NCBI RefSeq assembly: GCF_017254845.1
Contig: NZ_JAFKCU010000002.1
Span: 1 to 64,000 of the forward strand
DNA length: 64,000 nucleotides
Reading direction: 5' to 3'
From: Algoriphagus pacificus
GTDB taxonomy: Bacteria > Bacteroidota > Bacteroidia > Cytophagales > Cyclobacteriaceae
The position numbers and the translations under genes are program-made. Each line of letters begins with the position of its first letter. Position 1 is the first letter of the stretch. Shown here piece after piece: positions 53,244 through 61,728 of the stretch. The notes under the pieces are model-generated. The model had not been told where the DNA came from. It saw nothing but the letters and a program-made list of their open reading frames with translations, and did no database searches.

Positions 53244-53383
53244 GCGTCAACGGTTACATGTATGAAACGTTGGGGATTGCGGGCTTCGTCACTTTCTGCC
53301 GTTGCAAAAGCTGATGCGGGGCAGATAACCTCAAGTAACCACTTAAACCCCAATGTTTTATACATGATGTTAGCAGTAGGCAT
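53244..53383 (-). repeat. attC-like site A
   Basis: Arm 53256-53275 (ACATGTATGAAACGTTGGGG) pairs with 53348-53370 (CCCCAATGTTTTATACATGATGT). The right end is TGTTAGCAGTAGGCA, the left end CAACGG. Central region about 72 bases. Confidence 0.75.
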
Positions 53384-53392
53384 TTGGTTCTC

Positions 53393-54382
53393 CTATTTTT
53401 TGTCGTCAAAGTAATCTATTTTCCCAATTTTCCCTTTTATGAAATCTAAGTGTTCAGCCTCTCCTTGTACCTTGTCGGCAGTTGTTGTCATCCCTATTCC
53501 TAAAGTGATTTGTTCTGCTTCAAGGTCGAATATAATTTTATTTACTGCTTCTTGTTGTTTATAGTATTGGTATGCAATTTCTTCAACTTCAGCTAGAGTA
53601 ATTTCGGAAATAATAAATCTATGGATTACCCTATTTCTGTCATCATATAATTTAAACAATTCATCATAAACTGTTTGGTCTATAATTCCTAAGTCAAGTG
53701 CTTTCTTGTAAATGTCCTTTTCTGATTTCTTTTTGTCAGTAAGCCCTTGATAAATCCATTCAATTTCAATGTCGCTATTTCCGTTAATCAGTTGGTTTTT
53801 TAAAATAATTCCGATTCGTAATAATGCATCAATCTGATTCGCTAATATGCAAGTTGCTTCAATAAATGCTTTATTCTTAACTGCTTTGCTTAGAATTAAA
53901 GCAGTTGCTCCAACTCCTTGTAAAAACATCTCAAACCGATATGAATTGATTGTCTCAATGCTTTTTCCAGTTTCAATTATTTTAAATTCTTTCATTATCG
54001 AATGAACTAACAGTACTTTATCTTCGATTGAACGACTGTCAAGTTCAGGATCGGTATTGTTTGGGTGAGTAAGAGTGAAGAATACTGCTTTGTCAGCATA
54101 TAATTTGGTCCAAGTCTTCGTTGTAAATTCTTTATCTCCACTGTCAGGGAGATAATAGAAGTCTTCATCTCCTATTTTTGTCGTGGGTAATGATTTCAGA
54201 AAACTCTCAAAGTTAGCTTTCTTTTCATCAGTGTCTAACTTATTTATAGAAAGTTGAAAAGCGTCAGATTTCCAAATTTCATACTCTTGAAATGTGTGAA
54301 CTTTTCCATCTTTTATCGAGTATCTCCAAGTTATTGGAACTTTGATTTCAAATGTGCCTTTTTCGTCAATAAATCGTCTCAT
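53393..54382 (-). CDS. Cassette protein with HEPN-like motif
   Basis: A 329-residue protein. The N-terminal part (about 1-125) is beta-rich and begins MRRFIDEKGTFEIKVPITW, resembling PsbP/MOG1-like folds. The C-terminal half is helical and contains LYDDRNRVIHRFIIS near residue 250, with R-x4-H as in HEPN domains. Possibly a two-domain HEPN-like protein; activity is unknown. An attC-type half-core (TGCTAAC, 54406-54412) lies just upstream of its ATG. Confidence 0.6.
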   Translation of the reverse strand: MRRFIDEKGTFEIKVPITWRYSIKDGKVHTFQEYEIWKSDAFQLSINKLDTDEKKANFESFLKSLPTTKIGDEDFYYLPDSGDKEFTTKTWTKLYADKAVFFTLTHPNNTDPELDSRSIEDKVLLVHSIMKEFKIIETGKSIETINSYRFEMFLQGVGATALILSKAVKNKAFIEATCILANQIDALLRIGIILKNQLINGNSDIEIEWIYQGLTDKKKSEKDIYKKALDLGIIDQTVYDELFKLYDDRNRVIHRFIISEITLAEVEEIAYQYYKQQEAVNKIIFDLEAEQITLGIGMTTTADKVQGEAEHLDFIKGKIGKIDYFDDKK

Positions 54383-54405
54383 ATTTTTCTTTTTTTTATG
54401 CTTAC

Positions 54406-54412
54406 TGCTAAC
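54406..54412 (-). repeat. attC half-core at the right end of the array
   Basis: TGCTAAC followed by ACC, the same core phrase as in site A (TGTTAGCAGTA/GGCA versus TGTTAGCAGTAAGCA on the minus strand). No paired second half is found before the next ORF, so this marks a decayed end. Confidence 0.45.
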
Positions 54413-54425
54413 ACCTCACTAAACC

Positions 54426-54611
54426 TTAGTATTCCGAGTCTATAGCGTTTATATCGCTTTTATCCACAGGTGTATCAGGTGATGTAGAAACCAAATTAAG
54501 AATTTCGTCGATCCCATTAACTTGAATTGAAAATATTTTTAAAACCTCACCGCTGTCCTGAAAGCTATTGTTGAGATTGAACATTAGGTCTCCAAAATCA
54601 AGTATTAACAT
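54426..54611 (-). pseudogene. Short truncated ORF at the array edge
   Basis: A 61-residue frame from ATG 54611 (MLILDFGDLMFNLNNSF) with an acidic tail. The frame stays open upstream to about 54680 with protein-like sequence (EDAGPWNALERFNQITH) but no good start, so it looks like the C-terminal remnant of a larger cassette gene. No family recognised. Confidence 0.4.
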
Positions 54612-54721
54612 GTGCGTTATTTGGTTAAATCTTTCCAAAGCATTCCAAGGTCCAGCATCTTCGGATTTGCCTTTTCACAACAGACAGTTATTAGGAAAGA
54701 ATTGAGTGGAAAATTGTCTTT

Positions 54722-55858
54722 TCATTGGTTATAGTTTGGTTTGACTCGAATAAATGCCATCTCATCATTTAGGTTGAGGTAGGAGTACAGAATGCCGTCC
54801 TTGAAAAAGGATTGATAATAAGAGTAGTCATATTCTACCTTTTCCTCATGCAATTGATTGAGATTGGAGTCAAAAATTGTCAGAACTGTTTTCATAGCAA
54901 CAGAGTCTCCAATCATTCGATCCTTATCATAACTGAATCTCCAAAGTTTTTCATTCTGCTCGTCATACAGAAATTTGCCAAACTGTACTTCTTTAGAGTA
55001 CTTATTGAAACTGGCTTCTCGATCTACATTGAGGTTAGATTCTTTTGTGGGCTTTCCTTTTTTTGCATCTGCTGTGAATTGAGAATGAAACACCTTATGA
55101 ATTAAAGTGTCATATATCATGGCAAAGACAAATGCTTCATTATAAGCACTTGTGGATACAATTAGATTGCTTTTAGTTTTTGCGATATAAGATGATTCTC
55201 CTTTTTCAAAGCCATATTGGTTTTGTATAATAAACTGTTTGAGGCTACTAAGTTCAGGAATTAGGATTTTACGGATCGTGGAATTAACTAAATCAACCAA
55301 TGCTAGACCTTTGGTTTCTCCGAGCTTCATGCCATCACCTTCCTTGTAGATTGCATAAAGATGAGATCCATCATCACTAACGACTGGGCCGTAATCGAAA
55401 CGCTCTCCTTCATCCATCTTATCTCCATTAAGATTGTCAGGTCCGGTTTTGATAGTTTTCATTTCGGTCCTTAAAGAGTCAAAAATTCTATACTCATTCC
55501 AACCTTCTACCACCAACTCATTCTTCTGCGTAATACTTATCCCAAAAACTACTGGACCAATGCCTTTTGGACCTTCTTTTTCCATTGGTTCAATTTTGAT
55601 CAACTCTAGCTTATCCAAGTCAATTATTTCCAGGTTTGGGGCAAATGAATTTAAGTTGTATAAAAACTTCTTGTCAGGAGAGACAGTAGAGGTGGCCAAA
55701 TAGAACTCCATAAAGTAAAAGCTGTCCTTGAAATCAATTTGAACTGTGTCGATTTCAACAGAAAAAGTGAAAGGCTGGGCCTCTTCCATTATTTTTTCTT
55801 TTTCACCGTCACATGAGGCAAGGATAAAAAGTGCGATGATTGTAAATAATGTTCTCAT
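54722..55858 (-). CDS. Six-bladed beta-propeller lipoprotein (DUF4221-like)
   Basis: A 378-residue lipoprotein with signal LFTIIALFILASC (lipobox Cys near residue 15). The mature part has repeated strand motifs (LYNLNSFAPNLEIIDLDKLELI, LVVEGWNEYRIFDSL, LYSYLNLNDEMAFIRV), a propeller pattern of the DUF4221 or 6-blade type. A DGEKEKIMEEAQP spacer follows the cysteine. Function unknown; probably outer-membrane or periplasmic. It may be functionally related to the propeller protein at 17785-18840, but the sequences differ. Confidence 0.7.
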   Translation of the reverse strand: MRTLFTIIALFILASCDGEKEKIMEEAQPFTFSVEIDTVQIDFKDSFYFMEFYLATSTVSPDKKFLYNLNSFAPNLEIIDLDKLELIKIEPMEKEGPKGIGPVVFGISITQKNELVVEGWNEYRIFDSLRTEMKTIKTGPDNLNGDKMDEGERFDYGPVVSDDGSHLYAIYKEGDGMKLGETKGLALVDLVNSTIRKILIPELSSLKQFIIQNQYGFEKGESSYIAKTKSNLIVSTSAYNEAFVFAMIYDTLIHKVFHSQFTADAKKGKPTKESNLNVDREASFNKYSKEVQFGKFLYDEQNEKLWRFSYDKDRMIGDSVAMKTVLTIFDSNLNQLHEEKVEYDYSYYQSFFKDGILYSYLNLNDEMAFIRVKPNYNQ

Positions 55859-56035
55859 GGATCTAAAAATTTAATGTGAGATCGGTAGGAAAACAAAGTT
55901 ATCCAGGAGGGATATGATTTTAAAAGCGGTTGCGGAGTATTATGGGGTTTAGGAATAGAATGTCACACAAACGTTTTAGGTTTGTTGCGATGTAGCGGAT
56001 TTTTCTACCTACACATCTTCAAATCTAGATAAATT

Positions 56036-57478
56036 ATGAGGCATAAAACTAATTATATATTATTTATACTGGTATCGATAATCTTCTGGCATTGTTCCTC
56101 ACGCGAAAATGTACCAGAAATTCGATTCGACCTATTTGGTAAAAGTAGGCTTACATTCTTCAATTCGAGTACCAAGCCCATTCAGATCCAATTTGAAAAG
56201 TGGTCAACAATTCCTATGGAAGTAGCAAATGTGGATACTCTAGTGAACCCCAAGGAAAGTATTGATATAGATCTTAAAAACCAAAGCATGGATTATATCC
56301 ATTTGGCCATAAATCAACAAAGTGTCGATCTTTTTCTGATACCCGGTTCTTTGGACACTTTAACCTTTTTAGAGAATGACTCTATTGTTTTTTCAGGTGA
56401 CCTAAGTACAATTAATTCGTTTTTGTTTCAAAACGTTAAGGAAAACCTAAGTTTTAGTCAATTAAATCACCTGACAGCGATGGCAACCCACGGTGAAAAA
56501 GATTTCATCCGTTTCAATGAAGTAAACGACTCTGTTTCAATTATTCAGCTGAATAACCTTGAGTTGAAGAGGTCCCAATTACCTAGTTGGTACGTGGATT
56601 TAGAAAAAGAGAGATTACACTACAGTGCTGTTGCAAACAAACTAAATAGCATTTCCTACAGAAAACATATGCTGAATTTTGAAGACGACCTACCTACTGA
56701 TTTTTTGGAAGATTTGGTTAACTCCTTACCGTTAGAAAATGAAAAATTTATCGGCGAGTCAAGGTATATGCTATTCTTACACGAATACACGAATCTGAAA
56801 AATCGGGAAAAACATGAAACTAAGGTGAAAGTTGAAAAATCAGAAAAGCCCATTAGCATCTATATGGCCGAGGAAATCGATCAATTGTTTACCAGAAACG
56901 TAAAAGACGCTGTTCTGGCTTACCGTTTAAGCATGCTCCTAGAATCTTCCCGATCCGAATATGACTCTACGGTTTTGGAATATTTTTCCGATAATCAAAT
57001 GAGAAATTTCATGAAAGAATATTTCTATTCCAGTGTTGAATTAAAGCCTGGAACTAAGATGCCATATTTTTATTTGGTCAACCAAAAAGGGGAAGATGTG
57101 GAATCAAATGATTATCTCGGAAATATAGTGTTGATTAATTTTTGGGCGGATTGGTGTAAACCATGTATAGTAGAATTTCCTCATGAAAATGCTTTAGTGG
57201 AAAAGTATAAAGGAAAACCTGTCAAAATAATTAATATAAATATTGAGTCTAAGCCTGAGCGATGGAAAGAATATATCTTGAGATATAGACTGAAAATGGA
57301 CAACCTTTATGCAAACGAGATTTGGACCAAAAACCTTAAAACCAAGTATGATATATCGGGAATTCCACACTCGGTGCTTCTAGACTGGAACGGAAATGTC
57401 GTAGAAAATAAAACGAAAACAGCAAGCAGAGGGGTTGATGAATTGATTGATGAGCTTTTGAGGAAAATGGAGCTTTAG
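56036..57478 (+). CDS. Thioredoxin-like (TlpA/ResA-type) lipoprotein
   Basis: A 480-residue protein with signal YILFILVSIIFWHC (lipobox Cys near 20). A long N-terminal region (about 25-330) has no recognised domain. A C-terminal thioredoxin fold follows (about 335-480) with VLINFWADWCKPCIVEFP, the redox CxxC near residues 373-376, and the cis-proline motif GIPHSVLLD. Such proteins reduce disulfides in periplasmic partners, for example in cytochrome maturation or as general thiol-disulfide enzymes of Bacteroidota. The neighbouring genes give no further hint. Confidence 0.85.
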   Translation: MRHKTNYILFILVSIIFWHCSSRENVPEIRFDLFGKSRLTFFNSSTKPIQIQFEKWSTIPMEVANVDTLVNPKESIDIDLKNQSMDYIHLAINQQSVDLFLIPGSLDTLTFLENDSIVFSGDLSTINSFLFQNVKENLSFSQLNHLTAMATHGEKDFIRFNEVNDSVSIIQLNNLELKRSQLPSWYVDLEKERLHYSAVANKLNSISYRKHMLNFEDDLPTDFLEDLVNSLPLENEKFIGESRYMLFLHEYTNLKNREKHETKVKVEKSEKPISIYMAEEIDQLFTRNVKDAVLAYRLSMLLESSRSEYDSTVLEYFSDNQMRNFMKEYFYSSVELKPGTKMPYFYLVNQKGEDVESNDYLGNIVLINFWADWCKPCIVEFPHENALVEKYKGKPVKIININIESKPERWKEYILRYRLKMDNLYANEIWTKNLKTKYDISGIPHSVLLDWNGNVVENKTKTASRGVDELIDELLRKMEL

Positions 57479-57822
57479 TGGAGAGAAACGGCTTGTCTGC
57501 AGATGGCAAATTGATCTGCCCCCTACTGGGTGTAGTCAAATTTTAAGTTGGACTGGGTGGGGTTTGTAACTCCACCCTCGTATCTTCACCAATTTGTAAT
57601 TGGCTTTTTATATCTAATTCCAAGCCTTCTATTTTAAATATATACTATTTCCAGCTCTTCGAGTCCCGATAGCTATCGAGGATGAAATCTCGAAGCTTGA
57701 TCGGGACATTTGTAATCTTAATAACCATATCCTTGCAAAATAACTCGGATTAGAAATTCTTAGAAATGGGTTCAGAATTACAAACACGATAAACATTTAG
57801 TGTTTTTTTTAGACTTTTCACT
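57479..57822. repeat. Gene-free region with repeat and possible IS remnant
   Basis: Contains an inverted repeat around 57557-57580 (GGGTGGGG ... CTCCACCC), a CTGCCCCCTACTGGG sequence near 57516 that weakly resembles an insertion-sequence end, and a member of the dispersed repeat family at 57653-57794. No gene recognised. Confidence 0.45.
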
Positions 57823-59070
57823 TCAGCTTTCTGACTTCCGCTTCAACTCCAATACCGTAATCTCCGGCCAAATACCAACTCTTCCCGGAAAGGCTAAAAA
57901 TCCAAAGCCACGGTTCACATGTAAATAGCGCCCCAGATCTTCGTACAATCCGGCCCATTTCGGATAGCGAAGAGAGGCAGGGCTCCATTTGATAAAGCCT
58001 GGAATCTCGATGCCAAACTGCATCCCATGGGTATGCCCGCTCAAAGTCAAATGGATATGCTGTGGGTAATTCTTCACTTCCTCATCAAAATGAGAAGGAT
58101 CATGACTCATCAATATCTTAAAACTTTTATCACTTAGGTTTGCGGCTGTTTTTGGTAAGTCTCCATATTGCGCAAATCCTTTACCCCAGTTCTCGACACC
58201 TAGCAAGTCAATACTTGCCACTTCCCCTTCGACTCCGCTCAGTGCAGGTTTTGTGATTTTGACATTTTCATTTCGCAAAAGTCGGAATCCTAATTCTTCT
58301 TGGATGTCGGCAAGGCGTTTCAGATTGGCAACCTTTGCTTCTTTGCTGGGCCAAGACATGTAATCTCCATAATCATGGTTGCCCAAAATGGAGTATTTGC
58401 CCATGGGAGCTCTTAGCTTTTTAAAAGTATCTACCCAAGGTTCCATTTCTCCGGCATGATTATTCACTAAATCACCTGTAAACAAAATCACATCGGATTC
58501 CTGCTGATTGATCAGGTCCACACCGTACTCCAGCTTTTCTTTATTGTCAAAACTTCCCGAATGGATATCCGAAATCTGGGTAATCCTAAAACCGTCAAAT
58601 TCCTCCGGTAAATCATCAAATTCCAAGCTGTGCTTGACCACGCGGTAGCGATATTTGCCTATCAAGACCCCATGAAGAATTCCTAAAAATGGAACTGCAG
58701 AGAGAATCAAAGCAGTTTGACTGACGAATTTCCTGCGGTCTGGTAGAAAGTCACCTTCCCTACTTCCGGATACAGATTGATAAACCCCTGCTAAAAACCG
58801 TCCGATATCCTCTCCAAACATAAAGACAAGAACGATCAGTTTTGGGATCAAGGATAGCACCAAAAGGGAAATCATTCTTCCAAAATTCAGGCTGAGACTG
58901 CCCCGATCAAAGGTCAGGAACCCATAAGCCACAAAAAGGTAAACGATAATAGAAAATGCCCAAAAGACAATTTTTACCCAGCTTTGTTCTGGAAAAATTG
59001 TTTTGAAAGCCTGAAAGGAATACCAGTCGATCAGGAAGACGAATAGTAAAAGGAGGAGAATTCGGATCAA
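57823..59070 (-). CDS. Membrane-anchored calcineurin-like metallophosphoesterase
   Basis: A 415-residue protein with a TTG start, three to four N-terminal membrane helices (about 1-110) and a metallophosphoesterase domain (about 150-405). All metal-site motifs are present: ISDIHSG, FTGDLVNNH, LGNHDYGD, MSHDPSHF and LSGHTHGMQ. It resembles the YkuE/YaeI type, which may act on lipids or UDP-sugars at the membrane. A KPALSGVEG insertion near residue 280 comes from the mobile GAGCGGAGTCGAAGG element, so the protein carries an extra loop of about ten residues. Confidence 0.88.
   Translation of the reverse strand: MIRILLLLLFVFLIDWYSFQAFKTIFPEQSWVKIVFWAFSIIVYLFVAYGFLTFDRGSLSLNFGRMISLLVLSLIPKLIVLVFMFGEDIGRFLAGVYQSVSGSREGDFLPDRRKFVSQTALILSAVPFLGILHGVLIGKYRYRVVKHSLEFDDLPEEFDGFRITQISDIHSGSFDNKEKLEYGVDLINQQESDVILFTGDLVNNHAGEMEPWVDTFKKLRAPMGKYSILGNHDYGDYMSWPSKEAKVANLKRLADIQEELGFRLLRNENVKITKPALSGVEGEVASIDLLGVENWGKGFAQYGDLPKTAANLSDKSFKILMSHDPSHFDEEVKNYPQHIHLTLSGHTHGMQFGIEIPGFIKWSPASLRYPKWAGLYEDLGRYLHVNRGFGFLAFPGRVGIWPEITVLELKRKSES
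58226..58247. repeat. Copy of the short mobile repeat inside the phosphoesterase gene
   Basis: CCTTCGACTCCGCTCAGTGC, the reverse complement of the element at 32981-33000 and 33094-33113. It is in frame and adds the PALSGVEG peptide. Confidence 0.7.
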
Positions 59071-59763
59071 TTTGAGGGGTGTTTGAAGCTAGGTAGCTGA
59101 CAAAGAATAAACCTTTTACGGGCTAAAATACCTTATCGGTTGAAATAGTTTCAAAAATTTCAAAAACAAAGTTGGGGCTAGAAAATATGATGATCTTTTA
59201 ATCCCTAGGTTGCGTCGTTCCTCCTTACCCAGGCCTGCCCGCCTTAGCGGGGCTATGATATTTGACCCTTTAAGGGTCAGACTCTAAACTATATTTTGAC
59301 TGTGCGTTGGGCTGTCGCAGCAGCGGGGCAGGCTGTTGGCCATGTGCGGGTGAAGTCCCGCATAGCTATCGGGATGCTGCGACGAAGGCTTTTGGGTTAC
59401 TTTTTGGCCGCCAAAAAGTGACGAAGTTAAAGTCTAAATAATATGAAAGAAAAGGTAGGGAATGTTGAGCATCGGAAGGAAAATGAATTACTAATAAGTA
59501 GAAAATACACTTTCTTCTGAAGAAATCAGTTTAAAGCCCGATTTGCTTTATAATTAAACTTAGGATAAAGTCCTCCTTTTTTATCACAATATTGTCCATG
59601 GTTCCAACTGTGGATTGATGGTCCAATCCATTAGGTTGGTAAAACCATTTTAATGTTTTGCATTTTTTGATTCATATTCTAAAATATCTCCCACAAACCG
59701 ATTTTCATTTCTGTTTTTCGTTTCTTTACACCCGAATTATTTTGAATTCAGCCTAGCAAACCT
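59071..59763. repeat. Repeat-rich intergenic region
   Basis: 693 bases without a gene. It contains GC-rich palindromes near 59225-59260 (GCCTGCCCGCCTTAGCGGGGC), a CCCTTTAAGGG palindrome, a CCCGCATAGCTATCGGG-type stretch near 59356, and at 59388-59434 an inverted copy of the TTTTTGGCNGCCAAAAA palindrome family seen at 40.2 and 41.3 kb. Confidence 0.7.
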
Positions 59764-61068
59764 ATGAGACAGTTATTCCTTAGACCCGGAGCAGAAGAAT
59801 TGACCTATGAGATTCGCGGTATCGTGAAAAAAGCTCGTCAAGTTGAAGCTTTGGGCTATGCCATGACCTGGGAAAATATCGGTGATCCTATCCAAAAGAG
59901 CAATCATGTGCCGGATTGGATGAAGGAGATCATTGCCGATTTATTGAAAGAAGATAAAACCTATGGATATGCTGATTCTAAAGGGGTTTTGGAAACACGG
60001 AAGTTTCTCGCCAATCTCAATAATGAAAGGGGAGGAACACAGATCAGTGCAGAAGATATTCTGTTTTTTAATGGGTTAGGAGATGCGATCGCCAAGCTTT
60101 ACCAATTCCTGATCCCAACTGCTAGGATTATTGGACCTTCACCAGCATATTCTACACATAGCTCCGCGGAGGCTGCTCACGCAAATGCCGCACCGATCAC
60201 ATACAAACTTGATCCGGACAACCAATGGCTTCCGGATATGGAAGATTTATATCTGAAAGTTCGGTATAACCCATCGATAGTTGGGATCCTGATCATCAAC
60301 CCGGATAATCCAACGGGCATGGTTTATCCCAAAGAGGTCTTGGAAGGTTTTGTGAAGATTGCAGAGGAGTTTAATCTTTTGCTGATCACGGATGAAATCT
60401 ATCAAAACATCACCTACAACGGGATTACTGCTGTACCATTGGCAGATGTAATTGGTAAGCGACCTGCCATTTCATTAAAAGGAATTTCTAAGGAATTTCC
60501 ATGGCCTGGGGCGAGATGTGGTTGGATGGAGTTTTATAATAGAGAATCCTCCAAAGAGTTCTCCAAGCTTTGTCAGACATTGGAAAATGCAAAAATGATA
60601 GAAGTTTGCTCTACCATTTTGCCACAGTTGGCCATTCCTAAAATCATGAAGCATCCGGCTTATTTTAAATATAGGGAGGAAGCAAATGACCAGATAGGAA
60701 AGCGAAGTGACTGGATGCGGGAGATCTTGGGAGATATCCCTGGTATCAAATTTAATCCTACTCAAGGTGCATTTTACAATACAATTGTCTTTGAAGAAGG
60801 AGTGTTGAAAGAGGGGCAATCTCTTCCGATTCAGGATGAAAAGTTACAGTCCTTACTCAATTCCTGGTTAGAGGAAAAAGGAATGCCTTTGGATAAGCGC
60901 TTTGTATATAATCTATTGGCTGCAGAACAGATTTGTGTGGTGCCGATATCATCCTTTTGTTCCGACTTGAGAGGTTTCCGTGTTACCCTTTTGGAAGAAA
61001 ACGAAGAGGTGTTTAAGAATACGTTTAGAAGACTTGGGAAGGCGATTAGGGAGTATTTGAGGTCGTAG
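59764..61068 (+). CDS. Pyridoxal-phosphate-dependent aminotransferase (class I/II)
   Basis: A 434-residue fold-type I aminotransferase. It has the N-terminal EIRGIVKKARQVEALG, the YGYADSKGVLETRKFLA segment, the PLP-contact motifs LIINPDNPTGMVYP and LLITDEIYQNI, and the Schiff-base lysine in SLKGISKEFPWPGARCGW near residue 240. The extended C-terminal part is normal for the subfamily. It probably uses alanine, aspartate or a related amino acid; the substrate cannot be told. Confidence 0.9.
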   Translation: MRQLFLRPGAEELTYEIRGIVKKARQVEALGYAMTWENIGDPIQKSNHVPDWMKEIIADLLKEDKTYGYADSKGVLETRKFLANLNNERGGTQISAEDILFFNGLGDAIAKLYQFLIPTARIIGPSPAYSTHSSAEAAHANAAPITYKLDPDNQWLPDMEDLYLKVRYNPSIVGILIINPDNPTGMVYPKEVLEGFVKIAEEFNLLLITDEIYQNITYNGITAVPLADVIGKRPAISLKGISKEFPWPGARCGWMEFYNRESSKEFSKLCQTLENAKMIEVCSTILPQLAIPKIMKHPAYFKYREEANDQIGKRSDWMREILGDIPGIKFNPTQGAFYNTIVFEEGVLKEGQSLPIQDEKLQSLLNSWLEEKGMPLDKRFVYNLLAAEQICVVPISSFCSDLRGFRVTLLEENEEVFKNTFRRLGKAIREYLRS

Positions 61069-61160
61069 TGTGTAGTCGCAGTTTCCAGGCGCAGTGTTCA
61101 GTCTCGGTATCCAGTTGCAGTGAGCAGTCTCAGTAATCAGTCGCAGTTGGCAGTTCCTGA
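61066..61160. repeat. CAGT-rich repeat, period 6-7 bases
   Basis: About eleven CAGT units spaced 6-7 bases apart directly after the aminotransferase stop, similar to the units in the 113-bp and 151-bp repeats. A related stretch in the opposite sense lies at about 61640-61725. Confidence 0.8.
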
Positions 61161-61185
61161 CAATTACGAATGGTTTCCAATTAAA

Positions 61186-61557
61186 CTATTTTGAGGAAAC
61201 ACCGAATTTTGAGGGATTAAATATCATATAGTTAATGAGTTTTCCTACTTCATTCGATTTTTGAGTTAATTCAAAATAAGTTTCATCACTCAAGTATTCA
61301 CATGCGTGGGCAAAATCTAACCAGACACTTGTTTCACTGTTTTCCATGTCTGCATCGCTAAGCTTAGATTTAAAATGAGCTGGATAGATTCGTTTTCTAT
61401 AGGATTCAGCAATACTTGCACATACTGACCTGCTTGATCTTCTGATTTGGTCCGTCAAAGAATATCTTTCTTCTTTGGGGAAATTTTTTGAGACATAGAA
61501 GATATTCATGGCCAATTCAAATCCCTTTTTGAATGCTAATAGTTCTTTGTAATCCAT
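61186..61557 (-). CDS. Four-helix-bundle protein (23S rRNA intervening-sequence type)
   Basis: A 123-residue helical protein starting MDYKELLAFKKGFELAMNIFYVSKNFP, with EERYSLTDQIRRSSRSVCASIAESYRK, the hallmark of the four-helix-bundle family first named from 23S rRNA intervening sequences. Multi-copy and of unknown function in Bacteroidota; here it is free-standing. The frame extends 46 codons upstream, but that part reads through a CAGT-rich repeat, so ATG 61557 is used. Confidence 0.85.
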   Translation of the reverse strand: MDYKELLAFKKGFELAMNIFYVSKNFPKEERYSLTDQIRRSSRSVCASIAESYRKRIYPAHFKSKLSDADMENSETSVWLDFAHACEYLSDETYFELTQKSNEVGKLINYMIFNPSKFGVSSK

Positions 61558-61639
61558 TTTTAAAAATTTTAATGATATAGAGTGGTGTTTATAATGTCTA
61601 ATCCAACCGCTTGAAATAATTCTAAATGTTGTTTCTGCC

Positions 61640-61728
61640 AACTGCTTACTGAGACTGGCAACTGAACACTGCGACTGCCAAAAGCGACTGTCCACAGACT
61701 ACTGAACACTGCCAACTGCGACTGCCAA
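61640..61728. repeat. ACTG-rich repeat, period 6-7 bases
   Basis: Reverse-oriented counterpart of the repeat at 61066-61160, flanking the four-helix-bundle gene on its other side, so the gene is bracketed by inverted copies. Confidence 0.75.

Noticed and set aside
44903-53250. Plus-strand ORFs inside the cassette region (for example near 44976-45209 and 49949-50278)
   Set aside because: They are antisense to better-supported minus-strand genes or lie in attC-like palindromes and have no protein-like features.
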